This document shows positions 20,301 through 29,626 of a stretch of DNA of 63,449 bases, piece after piece (the first letter of the stretch is position 1; each line of letters starts with the position of its first letter). Below the pieces are notes generated by a model, which saw nothing but the letters and a program-made list of their open reading frames with translations, was not told where the DNA came from and made no database searches. The stretch comes from Chlorobium ferrooxidans DSM 13031. Its GTDB lineage: Bacteria; Bacteroidota; Chlorobiia; Chlorobiales; Chlorobiaceae. Location: contig NZ_AASE01000014.1 of NCBI RefSeq assembly GCF_000168715.1, forward strand, positions 524-63,972. The letters are read 5' to 3'. The translations under genes were made by a program, and so were the position numbers.

Positions 20301-20536
20301 CGCTCCCATTTTTTCCGGGGGCATCGCTTGCATGGGCCGGAAAATATGGAGAGGATGATGCCATCCGGTTTGAAGCGGCTGATACGGCATGGAGTGCGGG
20401 TTACCTCTCAAGCGGTGAGGGTGCCGATCCGGCAATTCAGCGATGCTTCGGTTCCGAGCCCCCGTTCACTGATCGTTTCAGAACCATCGCCGATGAGCTG
20501 CTTCTTCCCATGCTGGCCAGTGGAGAAAAGGCATGA
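17321..20536 (+). CDS. recC: Exodeoxyribonuclease V gamma subunit (RecC)
   Basis: 1071 residues, normal for RecC. The protein recognises Chi and splits the strands within RecBCD, the helicase-nuclease that starts repair of double-strand breaks and degrades foreign linear DNA. It starts with the typical LYTSNRMEVL and VLQSRGMQRWLSMELA segments and carries FGISSLPGFYLEML, VHSCHSPLREIEVLHD-like and GMNDGAFPR segments conserved in the family. It has no intact helicase motifs, as expected for RecC. Its stop overlaps the recB start (four bases), so translation is coupled. The leader before the ATG has only a weak Shine-Dalgarno. Confidence 0.93.
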   Translation: MPLNLYTSNRMEVLVAALGDTLCRPLTSALQSEMIVLQSRGMQRWLSMELASRFGVWANGHYPFPNAMVTGLFECMQLDQPDSSSFSKEVMTWKIIRLLGEMTELEVFRPLQTYLADDRNGLKCFQLAGKIADTFDQYTLFRSDLLSGWEAMEDSGAGEWQAVLWRKLVDEASGKHRGSLKDEFCRKIRSRQGHVARFPERIALFGISSLPGFYLEMLSAVSEIVDVNLFILSPTKEYWGDIVSRRRVAGMPAAEKALHTEGNPLLASLGTIGRDFSGMVLELNDDAVVEEELYVDPGEDSLLHLVQSDMLNLADTGSDGVRRKVDAADRSVHIHSCHSPLREIEVLHDNLLFMLDELPGLKPRDILVMLTDVEAYSSYISTVFGRSGEGVPALPYTIADRTFLNEGEIASSMLKLLDIEGSRMTAPQLFDLLSTPPVSRRFNLEESGLETIREWIEETNIRWGINESDREARDLPAYRENSWRAGLDRLLLGCAMPESGELFAGILPCEDMEGGAVELLGILAGFIDSIERLAIRIRSARTLEEWQEFFLAMLNEFIKADEESERELAAIHGVVNTISDFGPKSRFTGEVQPAVMLSWLRMNLEQEEHGLGFMTGAITFCSMLPMRSIPFRVIAMLGMNDGAFPRQDRSPGFDFIAREPRRGDRSKRSEDRYLFLETLLSARDRLYLSYVGQSVRDNSEIPPSVLISELLDAIERGFLFSGNERAEKRLVVRHRLQAFNAAYFTKGSPLFSYSRENFQALAGFASAGSSSVPFIDEPIEALSEEHKTVSLDRLIRFYDNPAAFFLSERLGIRFGGSIKPLEEREPFSVGGLDGYYMKQELLDEELQGGNPERLLPIFRARGLLPPARHGEMVFRKMVDEVKAFGGVVRQKTGGGAPLAPLNAELQLGTFRLTGSLERLSTSCRMQVRCASMKPRDQIRSWIEHLVLNVVAPEGYPHESVLVMQDKAKRYRSVQDAPLLLERVLDYFWEGQRDPLPFFPGASLAWAGKYGEDDAIRFEAADTAWSAGYLSSGEGADPAIQRCFGSEPPFTDRFRTIADELLLPMLASGEKA

Positions 20537-23500
20537 GTATGAAAAAGCTTGAACTCGGCAGTGTTGAACTTGCCGGAATGAATCTTATCGAAGCCAGTGC
20601 CGGTACAGGAAAGACCTATGCCATCGCATCGCTCTATCTTCGCCTTCTTCTGGAGTCCGGGCTGCTGCCGGAGCAGATCCTTGTGGTGACCTATACCGAA
20701 GCCGCTACGCAGGAACTTCGCTCAAGGATTCGAAGCCGGATACGCGAGGCGCTGGATGTTCTGGAGGGAGCCGGCACCGGTGATCCCTTCCTGACCGAGC
20801 TCTCAACGAGAGCCCGGGAGGCCGGAACCGGAAGGGAGAAGGGGGTGCTCGAACAGGCTCTTGCCGCTTTCGATACGGCCGCGATATTTACCATTCACGG
20901 CTTCTCCCTGCGAGCCCTTCAGGAGAATGCCTTTGAAAGCGGTTCACTCTACGACACCGAACTTGTAACTGATGAGAGTGAACTGTTGCGGGAGATTGTC
21001 GATGACTTCTGGCGTCACCATTTTTTTTCTGACACTCCGGATCTTCTCGGTTTTGCCCTGCAGCAGAAGAGCTCTCCCGAGAGCTTCATGAAACTCCTCA
21101 AAGGGGTGCACGCTTCAGGAGGCGGTGAGATTGTTCCACAATTCACTCCGATGGAGATTCTGTCGATCGAACAGAGATGCATGCAGCGCTTCAACGAGAT
21201 TTCAAATCTCTGGCGGGATGAGGCGCAGAATGTGCAGCTTCTGCTTCAGACCGACAAGGGACTCAGCCGCTCGGCAGATAACTATCGGGCCGATCTGCTG
21301 CCGGAGCTTTTTGACTCGATGGAGCGCTTTGTACGCTCTGCAAATCCCTATGACCTCTTCACCGGCTTCGGGAAGTTCACAGAGAGCGGGCTTGCGGGAG
21401 GCACCAAACCCAAAGGCAGTGCACCTCAGCACCCTCTTTTTCAGCTATGCGAATCCTTGAGTGCGCTGGTTTTCGAGCGCTTTGTTGCCCTGAAGTTCGA
21501 GCTGATAGCCTTTTATCACGAGAATATGCCGCTTCGCAAGAGGGCAAGGAATGTTCGTTTTTTCGATGATCTGCTTGCTGACCTTTATCATGCGCTCGAC
21601 AGCGAAGAGCTGGCCTCGGTACTCCGCACGCAGTACAGGGCAGCCCTGATTGACGAGTTTCAGGATACCGATCCGGTTCAGTATGAGATTTTCAGAAAGA
21701 TCTACGGTGGTTCCGGTGCGCCGCTCTTTCTGATTGGCGATCCCAAACAGGCGATCTACAGCTTTCGGGGGGCAGATATTTTTGCCTACCTGAGGGCCGC
21801 CGAAGAGGTAGAGGAGAAGCGGCGCTTTACCCTGACCTCAAACTGGCGTTCCGATTCCTCACTGCTTGATGCCTTCAATACCATTTTTCATCAGCAGCGC
21901 CTCCCTTTTCTTTTTGAGGGCATTGTCTATCATCCGCTCACTCCCGGAGAGAGCCGGGAGGCGTCCGGTGTTGTTGAGCGCCGGGAGGGTGCCGTGGAGC
22001 GGCCGATGCAGATCTGCCTGATGGATCCCGGAAATGAGAGCGGCACCTTTACGACCGGCAGTGCGGAGCGTTTTGCCGCCGAGGCCTGCGCATCTGAAAT
22101 TGAGCAACTGCTCTCTGACGGTTTCAACGGGAGCTCCTTTCCTCCGGATTGCGCCCTGAATGCCGGTGACATTGCCGTTATTGTCCGTACGCACCGTCAG
22201 GCTCGCATGGTGCAATCAACACTGCGCTCAAGGGGAATTTCCGGAGTAATGCGGAGTGACGAGAGCATCTTTGTTTCAAGCGAGGCCGAGGAGGTTCGTA
22301 TTTTGCTCGCAGCACTCTCCGATCCCGGCGCTGAAACCCTTGTGCGGACGGCTCTGGTGACCGATATCCTCGGCCTCTCGGGTAACGATATTGACCGCCT
22401 GAATCGTGATGAGACCCTCTGGATTCCCTGTCTGGAGCGCTTTCACCGTTACCATCGAATCTGGCTTGAACGGGGTTTCATGGCAATGGCCAGTGAGTTC
22501 ATGAGTAATGAAGCGGTTCGCGCCCGTCTTTTACGCTTTTCCGACGGTGAACGCCGGTTGACCAACGTGCTGCACTGCTTTGAGCTGCTGCATCGGGAGG
22601 CAGAGGAGCGGCGGCTTGGTGTTGAAGCACTTGCATCATGGTTCAGTGAACGGATTGCCGCAGGGGAGAGTGCCGACGAGTACCAGATACGACTTGAAAG
22701 CGATGAGGCGGCAGTCAGAATTGTCACTGTTCATGTGAGCAAGGGACTTGAGTATCCGGTTGTGTTCGCGCCATTCCTCTTCGGCGGGATCAATGCCGGA
22801 AAGGATGTTGTACAGTTCCATGATGAAAAGGGAAAGCTGGTAAAGGATTTCGGTTCAGGCACCATTGCTGAGAACCGGAGTGCTGCCGAAAAAGAGACCC
22901 TGGCTGAAAACCTCAGGCTTCTCTATGTTGCACTGACCAGGGCAAAGTACCGATGCTATCTTTTCAGTGCCAGAGTTGTTGACGGACGGAAAAAAGAGAG
23001 CACACTCCTCTCACCCTTGACCTATCTGTTTCACGCCTCAGAAGAGGCAAAACGTTCGCCCGGGCTTGTGAGGGCGGTAACCGAATCCGTACGTGCTCTC
23101 GGTGCCGGGGAGATGGCCATGCAGCTCACCGCGCTTGCAGAAGCCTCCGGGGGTTCAATAGGGGTTCGCACGATTGAAGCGGCTGAAGCTCCACCCATTA
23201 AGCACCTGCCAGCTCCTGGTGAAGAGGAGATTTTTACTCCTGTGGTACACTCCTTCAGGGGCCACATCGAACGTCTATGGCGGGTTTCGAGTTTCACCTC
23301 CTTCAGCCGTCATGAGCCTAAAGCGGCTGAACTACCTGACCGGGATGACCGGGAGGGGGCAATGGTGCAGGCCGCGCCACAGCTGAATGGAGAGCGGAGC
23401 ATTTTTTCGTTTCCACGCGGGGCGGGAGCGGGGATCATGATGCACTCAATATTTGAAAAGCTTGATTTTGCCTCACCCACCGGGGAGACGATAGCGCTTC

Positions 23501-24153
23501 TTGCCGAGCAGAGTCTCGCCCGGCACGGGTTTGCAGGGGAGTGGCTCCCTGTTCTTATACGGATGATCACCGACACCCTCAACACTCCGCTCTCTTCGGG
23601 AACCGGTTTTTTCACGCTGGGCGCTCTCAAACCCCGAAGCTGGGTAACGGAGCTGGAGTTTTTCTTTCCGCTCAGACAGGTGAGCGCCAAAACGCTCGGT
23701 GAAGTGCTGAAGCGTTATGGCGCCTGTTCAGAAGGCGTTGATCTTCTCTCCGTTGCAGGCGTGCTCGATTTCAGGGAGGTCAAGGGGATGCTTATGGGGT
23801 TCATCGATATGGTGTTCGAGCAAGACGGACGCTACTATCTGCTTGACTGGAAATCGAACCATCTTGGCAATAGTGTCGAAGAGTACCGCAGCGACTCCTT
23901 GAGAAGAGCCATGCAGGAGAATCTCTATCCGCTCCAGTATCTGCTCTATATCGTAGCGCTGAACCGTTATCTTGCTCTCCGGGTGGCAGGCTACACCTAT
24001 GCGTCACATTTCGGAGGGGTCATCTACATTTTTTTGCGCGGGGTCAGCCCGCAAGAGGGGGAGTCAGCCGGCTTTTTTCGGGACCTGCCCTCCGCCGGGC
24101 TGATTGAGGCATTGACGGATATTCTTATTGAAGACGGGGAGGATGAACGGTGA
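20533..24153 (+). CDS. recB: Exodeoxyribonuclease V beta subunit (RecB)
   Basis: 1206 residues: UvrD/Rep-type (SF1A) helicase with a C-terminal nuclease. Walker A ASAGTGKT is at about residues 21-28, the DEFQDTDPVQY motif II near 373, the GDPKQAIYSFRGAD motif follows, and TVHVSKGLEYPVV and VALTRAKYRCYL mark the last helicase motifs. Near the C-terminus MGFIDMVF and LLDWKSNHLG form the nuclease active site (Asp and D-x-K; the usual DYK is DWK here). It is the 3'-5' motor and only nuclease of RecBCD. Four-base overlaps with both neighbours show a tight operon. Confidence 0.94.
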   Translation: MSMKKLELGSVELAGMNLIEASAGTGKTYAIASLYLRLLLESGLLPEQILVVTYTEAATQELRSRIRSRIREALDVLEGAGTGDPFLTELSTRAREAGTGREKGVLEQALAAFDTAAIFTIHGFSLRALQENAFESGSLYDTELVTDESELLREIVDDFWRHHFFSDTPDLLGFALQQKSSPESFMKLLKGVHASGGGEIVPQFTPMEILSIEQRCMQRFNEISNLWRDEAQNVQLLLQTDKGLSRSADNYRADLLPELFDSMERFVRSANPYDLFTGFGKFTESGLAGGTKPKGSAPQHPLFQLCESLSALVFERFVALKFELIAFYHENMPLRKRARNVRFFDDLLADLYHALDSEELASVLRTQYRAALIDEFQDTDPVQYEIFRKIYGGSGAPLFLIGDPKQAIYSFRGADIFAYLRAAEEVEEKRRFTLTSNWRSDSSLLDAFNTIFHQQRLPFLFEGIVYHPLTPGESREASGVVERREGAVERPMQICLMDPGNESGTFTTGSAERFAAEACASEIEQLLSDGFNGSSFPPDCALNAGDIAVIVRTHRQARMVQSTLRSRGISGVMRSDESIFVSSEAEEVRILLAALSDPGAETLVRTALVTDILGLSGNDIDRLNRDETLWIPCLERFHRYHRIWLERGFMAMASEFMSNEAVRARLLRFSDGERRLTNVLHCFELLHREAEERRLGVEALASWFSERIAAGESADEYQIRLESDEAAVRIVTVHVSKGLEYPVVFAPFLFGGINAGKDVVQFHDEKGKLVKDFGSGTIAENRSAAEKETLAENLRLLYVALTRAKYRCYLFSARVVDGRKKESTLLSPLTYLFHASEEAKRSPGLVRAVTESVRALGAGEMAMQLTALAEASGGSIGVRTIEAAEAPPIKHLPAPGEEEIFTPVVHSFRGHIERLWRVSSFTSFSRHEPKAAELPDRDDREGAMVQAAPQLNGERSIFSFPRGAGAGIMMHSIFEKLDFASPTGETIALLAEQSLARHGFAGEWLPVLIRMITDTLNTPLSSGTGFFTLGALKPRSWVTELEFFFPLRQVSAKTLGEVLKRYGACSEGVDLLSVAGVLDFREVKGMLMGFIDMVFEQDGRYYLLDWKSNHLGNSVEEYRSDSLRRAMQENLYPLQYLLYIVALNRYLALRVAGYTYASHFGGVIYIFLRGVSPQEGESAGFFRDLPSAGLIEALTDILIEDGEDER

Positions 24154-25898
24154 ACAGAGAGTTTCATGAACGGTTGATTGACCGCCAATTTGCCCGGTTT
24201 ATCTCTGGTATTGCCGGAAACGATGAGGAGTTGTTTGCCCTGCTGGTTTCCATGGCAAGCAATGCTCCCGGAAACGGTCATATATGCCTCAATCTTGAAG
24301 ATCTTGCCGGAGAGAGCCTCGCCTTTGAGGGGAAAAGCTGTGATCTTCCCGCGCTCTCCGGGTTGAGAGAGCTCTTGATGCATGCCTCTACAACAGGGGT
24401 TCCGGGGCAGTTCCGTCCTCTTATACTTGACACAAAAAATCGGCTCTATCTCTATCGTTATTGGCGATATGAGCATGATCTTGCCGTTGCACTTCTTGAA
24501 AAAGCGGCAGGCACGGCAGGGAGTGTCGATGAGGAGCTTCTTGCAGAATCACTTGGGCGACTCTTCACTGACACCCTGCCCGGGGAGGATAACCGGCAAA
24601 AAGCAGCCGCAGCAATAGCCCTTCGTCGGCAGCTCTGTATTATTTCAGGTGGACCGGGCACCGGCAAGACATCGACCGTGGTCAGGATTCTTGCCTTGCT
24701 GCTTATGCAGGAGGGGGGGCTGAATCTGCGCATTGCCATGGCTGCTCCTACAGGCAAGGCCGCAGCAAGACTCAGGGCTTCGGTGAGCGATATCCGTCGT
24801 AATCTTGACTGTTCCGAGAGTGTCAGGAGTGCCATCCCCGAGAGTGTTGTTACCATTCACCGTCTTCTCGGAACAGCTTTCCGTTCGCACAGTTTCCGTT
24901 ATGGTGCCTCAAACCGTCTCCCTTATGATCTTGTCATCGTGGATGAGGCCTCCATGATTGCATTGCCTCTGATGCATGCTCTTCTTCACGCACTCAGGCC
25001 GGGAGCCCGCCTCATCCTGCTTGGCGACAGGGACCAGCTCGCCTCGGTTGAGGCGGGGGCCGTGCTTGGTGATATCTGCACTGCCGGAGAGATGAACGCT
25101 GCTTCGCCGCTTGGCCGCTCAATGGTGATGCTGGAAAAAAATTTCCGCTTCAGCGAGAAGAGCGGCATTGGAGAGCTGAGCCGCCTGATCAATGCCGGCA
25201 GAGGGCAGGATGCCATGCATCTCTTGAAAAGCAGTCCACCGGGTACGCTCTCATGGCAACAGCTCACCTCCCGTGAAGAGCTGAACAGAGCGCTGCCCGA
25301 AAAGGTTGTTGATGGATATCGAAGCTACACCGAAGCAACGACACCTGCAGAGGCGCTTGAGCGGTTCGAACGTTTCAGGATAGTATGTGCGCTTCGCGAC
25401 GGTCCGTTTGGTGTCAGCGGCCTCAACGGGGATATTGAGAGGATTCTTCACCGTGCGAATCTGATTTCCGCTACCGGACCGGACTACCGGTGCAGGCCTC
25501 TTCTGGTTACAGCTAATGATCACAGACTTCAGCTCTTCAACGGAGATACCGGAATTCTTTTTCCCGATCCGGAGAGTCAGGGTGAGCTGCGTGCATTTTT
25601 CCCCGCGGCTGAGGGGGGAATGCGAAAGCTGGCTCCCGTAAGAGTTCCGGAGCATGAGACCGCATTTGCCATGACCGTTCACAAGAGCCAGGGTTCGGAG
25701 TTCGAGAGGGTTCTGTTGATTCTCCCTCCGGCACTCTCCGATATTCTTACCAGAGAGCTGCTCTATACCGCAATAACAAGGGCGCGATCCGGTGTAGAGA
25801 TCTGGGGAGATGAAGCGCTTTTTACTTCAGCCGTCAGCCAAAAGAGTGTGCGCAACTCGGGACTGACCGATGCGCTCCTGCATGCGGAAAAGGGGTAA
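24150..25898 (+). CDS. recD: Exodeoxyribonuclease V alpha subunit (RecD)
   Basis: 582 residues, the 5'-3' SF1B motor of RecBCD. It has an N-terminal domain (about 1-110), Walker A GGPGTGKTST near residue 168, IVDEASMIALPLM as motif II, GDRDQLASVEAGAVLGD as motif III, and the C-terminal MTVHKSQGSEFERV and LYTAITRAR motifs. The GTG start overlaps the recB stop by four bases. It is the last gene of recC-recB-recD. Confidence 0.94.
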   Translation: MNREFHERLIDRQFARFISGIAGNDEELFALLVSMASNAPGNGHICLNLEDLAGESLAFEGKSCDLPALSGLRELLMHASTTGVPGQFRPLILDTKNRLYLYRYWRYEHDLAVALLEKAAGTAGSVDEELLAESLGRLFTDTLPGEDNRQKAAAAIALRRQLCIISGGPGTGKTSTVVRILALLLMQEGGLNLRIAMAAPTGKAAARLRASVSDIRRNLDCSESVRSAIPESVVTIHRLLGTAFRSHSFRYGASNRLPYDLVIVDEASMIALPLMHALLHALRPGARLILLGDRDQLASVEAGAVLGDICTAGEMNAASPLGRSMVMLEKNFRFSEKSGIGELSRLINAGRGQDAMHLLKSSPPGTLSWQQLTSREELNRALPEKVVDGYRSYTEATTPAEALERFERFRIVCALRDGPFGVSGLNGDIERILHRANLISATGPDYRCRPLLVTANDHRLQLFNGDTGILFPDPESQGELRAFFPAAEGGMRKLAPVRVPEHETAFAMTVHKSQGSEFERVLLILPPALSDILTRELLYTAITRARSGVEIWGDEALFTSAVSQKSVRNSGLTDALLHAEKG

Positions 25899-25969
25899 GG
25901 AGTGGAAACGGTTGTTGATGATGACATGTAGGAGTGCGCTTTTTTTCTCAACAATAAACATCACGCGAG

Positions 25970-26746
25970 ATGAACGACATTCTGTTTATTGCCGGCATTA
26001 CAGCTTTTGTCATGTTCTGCTCGATCTTTTGCATGATGATGGTCCGCTGGCGTTTCGGGGAGGCGGAACTCTCAAAGCATAATGATGTCGCAGGTTTTAT
26101 CTATTCCGTCGTCGGGGTTATTTATGCGGTTCTTCTGGCTTTTGTTGTGATTGTGGAGTGGGAGTTGTATCGGGATGCAGAGTCAAGGGTGCATGAAGAG
26201 GTTCGCTACATGGCATCGGTATTCAGGGATGTAAGGGCTTTCAGCGGAAGGCCGGAGGCTGTTGCGATCCAGGAGGAGATCATCGCCTACACTACACGGG
26301 TTATCAATGAGGAGTGGCCGATGATGGCTGAAGGCAATTCAAGTCCTGAAGCACTCCGCTCCGTTCACCGGATATTTGATCTCACTCTGCAGCTCAGACC
26401 GCAGAATGAATATGAGAGCATCTGGTACCGGGAGATTGTTTCAAACCTCAATGATTTCAGCGATGCAAGAAACCAGAGAATTCTGGCCGGAAAGGAGGGG
26501 GTAATTCCGCCATTTATGTGGAGTGTCATGATTATCGGCGGTATAGTCACCATCGGTTTCAGTTTTCTTTTCGGCACAAGTAACTCCATGGCACAGTCAT
26601 TGATGGTCGGCGCGCTTGCCTGTATCATTACGCTGGTACTGCTGGTGATTGTTGCGTTTGACAATCCTTACCAGGGGATCATCAGGGTCAAGTCTGAACC
26701 ATTTATTGAACAGCTGGCCCATTTCAAGGGGTATCTGAGCAAGTGA
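25970..26746 (+). CDS. DUF4239 (bestrophin-like) membrane protein
   Basis: 258 residues with two N-terminal membrane helices (about 3-25 and 42-65), a central soluble helical region, and two C-terminal helices (about 182-202 and 206-228) ending before the FDNPYQGIIRV segment. This 2+2 layout with a D-N-P-F/Y motif after helix 4 is that of DUF4239, a family modelled on bestrophin-type anion channels. Function is not shown. It lies 71 bases after recD and may be transcribed separately. Confidence 0.78.
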   Translation: MNDILFIAGITAFVMFCSIFCMMMVRWRFGEAELSKHNDVAGFIYSVVGVIYAVLLAFVVIVEWELYRDAESRVHEEVRYMASVFRDVRAFSGRPEAVAIQEEIIAYTTRVINEEWPMMAEGNSSPEALRSVHRIFDLTLQLRPQNEYESIWYREIVSNLNDFSDARNQRILAGKEGVIPPFMWSVMIIGGIVTIGFSFLFGTSNSMAQSLMVGALACIITLVLLVIVAFDNPYQGIIRVKSEPFIEQLAHFKGYLSK

Positions 26747-26805
26747 AGCAGCTCATTATTCGATGACGGGATACCGGGCTGGTGGAGGAGCGAAGGGCAG
26801 AGCGT

Positions 26806-26847
26806 CTCAACGCATCAGAGGGAAGCGATCTCCTCTGATGCATTGAG
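26806..26847. terminator. Long hairpin between convergent genes
   Basis: A 16-bp stem (ctcaacgcatcagagg / cctctgatgcattgag) with one mismatch and a 10-base loop lies between the stops of the DUF4239 and outer-membrane-protein genes. No strong T run follows. Confidence 0.6.
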
Positions 26848-26860
26848 AGCGGAACTGACG

Positions 26861-27538
26861 TTAAAACTTGTAGGCCAATCCGAGCGAGATAACCGGGTAG
26901 TACTTCAGACTTTTGATGTTACTCTCAAGATCGGTGATCTCTTTGGCAAGATTGGTTTTGAAGGTGGCGTCCGTGGCAATAGGGCCGCTTGCAGCAAGCG
27001 AAACATTCGGGGTGCCCTGAAAGACGACGCCAAGGTCAAGCGCTATGGAGAGGCCGCTGTCCGGGCCGACAGCATTTCCCCATCCGATTCCGGCATAGGG
27101 AGCAACGTTGTTGAAGGTAACATCACCGCTGAGTGTGGCAATCTGCGCAGCGGTATAGGATGTTCCTCCAATGGTGTAGGTCCCCTGGGGGGCGCCGGTA
27201 GCATTCACCTTGTTGCGGTTGATTACGGCACCCGATGAGAGTCTGAATCCTGATTCATCAAACGGATGCCAGTCGAGCAGCAGCGGAATGGATTGCAGCT
27301 TCAGGGTGTAATCATATTTGATATCGCTCTCTGTTTTACTTCCGTCATAGTTCAGGGCGTTAAATCCCGCCCTTGCATTGATGGAGGAGGTAAGGCCGAT
27401 GGTGACTTCAGCACCCAGCCCTAAGGTTCCGCCTTTGAGTGTCCCGGCGACATCACCGGTATCGGCGAATGCAGAAGGAGAGAGACATACAGAGAGCAGA
27501 CTCACAAGCACTGCCCGTTTCATCACTCTTTTTTTCAT
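26861..27538 (-). CDS. Outer-membrane beta-barrel protein
   Basis: 225 residues with a signal peptide (about 1-25, cut after AFA). The mature part alternates Gly- and aromatic-rich strands and ends in ...LGLAYKF, the C-terminal aromatic residue that the Bam machinery recognises. Strand pattern and size suggest an 8-stranded barrel of the OmpW/OprF-N general type. It has no OmpA peptidoglycan domain. A second in-frame Met at residue 6 could be the start. Substrate and role are unknown. Confidence 0.7.
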   Translation of the reverse strand: MKKRVMKRAVLVSLLSVCLSPSAFADTGDVAGTLKGGTLGLGAEVTIGLTSSINARAGFNALNYDGSKTESDIKYDYTLKLQSIPLLLDWHPFDESGFRLSSGAVINRNKVNATGAPQGTYTIGGTSYTAAQIATLSGDVTFNNVAPYAGIGWGNAVGPDSGLSIALDLGVVFQGTPNVSLAASGPIATDATFKTNLAKEITDLESNIKSLKYYPVISLGLAYKF

Positions 27539-27642
27539 GATCGTAACGGTTATGTTTGAAAGATGAGTATTGTTGGCTTTACCTCATGGTCATCGCGGTA
27601 ATCTCGGGAGCCGATATCCCCGCAAGGATGAAAAGGGGGATA

Positions 27643-28266
27643 TCAGGATGGCTCGCTATCGATCTCCGCGCTTTTCTGCTTTATGCCCGAATAGGCATCA
27701 AACAGGCGAACAGCGCCGGCAAACCGTTTTTCGTAGTAGTTCTGTTTGAGCTGGTCTTCGGTAATCCCCTTGGTGAGGGAGGAGTGAACAAAGGTATCAT
27801 TGCCGATAAAGATGCCGACATGGTTGATACGGCTGCCGGATGTCTGAAAAAACACAAGATCGCCGGGCTGCAGCTCATTTTTTGCGATTTTATTGCCGAT
27901 TGCGGCCATCTCTCTTGAAGAACGGGGGAGCTCCATGTTGAAGACCTTGCTGAACATGAAACGAACGAAACCCGAACAGTCAAAACCTGCGGGAGTCTGA
28001 CCGCCGGAACGGTAGCGGGTTCCGAAATACTGGGTGACATGGACAAAAAATTTCTGCATGGAACTCGAAATCCTGCAGGTTTGCTCGCATTTCTGATCCG
28101 GCACCTGCCGTTGAGCGATGTCGGAAGTGACCTCGCTACGAGCCGTTGACGGCAGCTGCACAGCGGCAACGGTGACGCTGAGGAGAGCAATACGCAGTAA
28201 TCTGGAGAATTTGTTCAGGGGGAAAATCACACGAAACGGTGAGCGCTTACTCTGTTCAGGTGGCAT
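27643..28266 (-). CDS. NlpC/P60 family cell-wall endopeptidase
   Basis: 207 residues with an N-terminal signal or anchor (about 18-42). The NlpC/P60 domain covers about residues 75-195: catalytic Cys in GFDCSGFVRFMF, His in NHVGIFIG, and the third polar residue (His) in TFVHSS. Such enzymes cut D-gamma-glutamyl to diaminopimelate bonds in peptide stems of peptidoglycan. The catalytic set is intact. An inverted repeat (gatatcccc / ggggatatc, 27613-27644) overlaps its 3' end and may serve as terminator. Confidence 0.85.
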   Translation of the reverse strand: MPPEQSKRSPFRVIFPLNKFSRLLRIALLSVTVAAVQLPSTARSEVTSDIAQRQVPDQKCEQTCRISSSMQKFFVHVTQYFGTRYRSGGQTPAGFDCSGFVRFMFSKVFNMELPRSSREMAAIGNKIAKNELQPGDLVFFQTSGSRINHVGIFIGNDTFVHSSLTKGITEDQLKQNYYEKRFAGAVRLFDAYSGIKQKSAEIDSEPS

Positions 28267-28665
28267 ACGCGATAGCCTTTTATTTTAGGTTAAGATGCGG
28301 CTGTCTTGCTGATAAAGTGCATATTTTTAATTATAAGCATATATCAGCAAAGATTCTAACGTTTTAGAGCATGCGGAGGAATATTTTTTAACTGTTCCGA
28401 TAAAGGGTATCGCTTTTCATAGCGGTGAGCAGCCCGACAAAAAAGAGCGGAGTACAGAAGCTGGAGGCCCGACCGGGCGGGAGCGACACGGGAAAGGGGT
28501 TTCGGAACAAAAAAAAGATGCGGCATGAATGGATAGTACCCTCTTTTCGTTATCCGAAAAGAGCAAAACGACGTAAACTCCTGATCGGCGACAGGCGTGT
28601 GTCTGCCTGACAGGAGCGATCAGGGCGTAACAGGTGAAACGCTATGCGATACAGGGATCAGTGCT
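28267..28665. other. 399-base gap with no gene seen
   Basis: This divergent promoter region serves the NlpC/P60 gene (leftward) and the reductase (rightward). The left half is AT-rich. I see no convincing ORF, repeat or terminator. Confidence 0.4.
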
Positions 28666-29484
28666 ATGTTTAAAGAGAAGAGAGAACCGGGTTCTCTCGG
28701 TATTGTCATCACCGGAGGCAGCAAAGGATTGGGCTATGCTTTTGCGGAAGCGTTTCTTTCGGCCGGAGACCGGGTCGTTCTCTGCGGTCGCAATCAGGAG
28801 CGACTGGATCGTGCACTCTGCTCGCTGAACAAATCCTTCCCGGAACGTGAGGTTTACGGGTTCCGTTGTGATGTTGGCGATCCGGCAGATGTAAGAAGTT
28901 TTGCCGGGTTTGCCGCCGGGCGCCTCGGTCAGGTAGACCGATGGATCAACAATGCCGGAACTGCCGGCCGCCTGAAGCGTCCGTTATGGGAGCTGGAGCT
29001 GTCCGATATCCTTGAGACCTCAGCAACCAATCTGAGCGGTTCGCTTCTGCTCTGTGCTGAGGCGGTACGCCTGATGGATCGTCAGCCCCCTTCAGTTGAG
29101 GCGCGCTATCATATTTTCAATATGGGTTTTTCCTCTCCCGGAGCCGCATTTTCCCGAAGTGCTGTACCTCACAAGGCCTCGAAAAGGGGGGTGGCGGAGT
29201 TGACCCGTTTTCTTGTCAAAGAGTTGAAAAGCGCAGGAAAAACAGGTATCGGCGTACATGAATTAAGCCCCGGTCCGGTATTGACGGATCTTTTGCTCAT
29301 CGATGCTCCGGCTTCGTCGCAGCGTATTCTGAAACTCATTGCCGAAGAGCCGGAAAGGGTTGCCTCGGTACTGGTGCCGAAAATCCGCGATGTAAGAGGC
29401 CATGATGGAGAGCTCCGCTACCGGCCGCTTGCGTTTACCCTGTTGAAGCTCATGGTCGGTATGGCGAAGTCAACCGCCCGATAG
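28666..29484 (+). CDS. NOL/NYC1-like short-chain dehydrogenase, catalytic Tyr replaced by His
   Basis: 272 residues from the ATG at 28666; the frame opens earlier but the upstream part has no conserved residues. Classical SDR signs are the cofactor motif TGGSKGLGYAFAEAF, CDV, and INNAG. The run from HIFNMGF to HELSPGPVLTDLLL matches plant NOL/NYC1 chlorophyll b reductases more than general SDRs. At the usual YxxxK site the sequence is HKASK (His169, Lys173), so the catalytic Tyr is missing. In a green sulfur bacterium a pigment-related substrate is plausible but unproven. It may be inactive, or use His as the acid/base. Confidence 0.72.
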   Translation: MFKEKREPGSLGIVITGGSKGLGYAFAEAFLSAGDRVVLCGRNQERLDRALCSLNKSFPEREVYGFRCDVGDPADVRSFAGFAAGRLGQVDRWINNAGTAGRLKRPLWELELSDILETSATNLSGSLLLCAEAVRLMDRQPPSVEARYHIFNMGFSSPGAAFSRSAVPHKASKRGVAELTRFLVKELKSAGKTGIGVHELSPGPVLTDLLLIDAPASSQRILKLIAEEPERVASVLVPKIRDVRGHDGELRYRPLAFTLLKLMVGMAKSTAR

Positions 29485-29626
29485 TCAGGGATGCAGGCCG
29501 GGCTGATGAATTGATCAAAACAGAGATCCGTTCCTGCAGGGTTTTAAATGGAGATAAAATTTCATATTTTCAAAGCCATGAAAACGGCAAGTTAATAGCA
29601 GTTTCAACCTTTTTTCATCCACTCCA

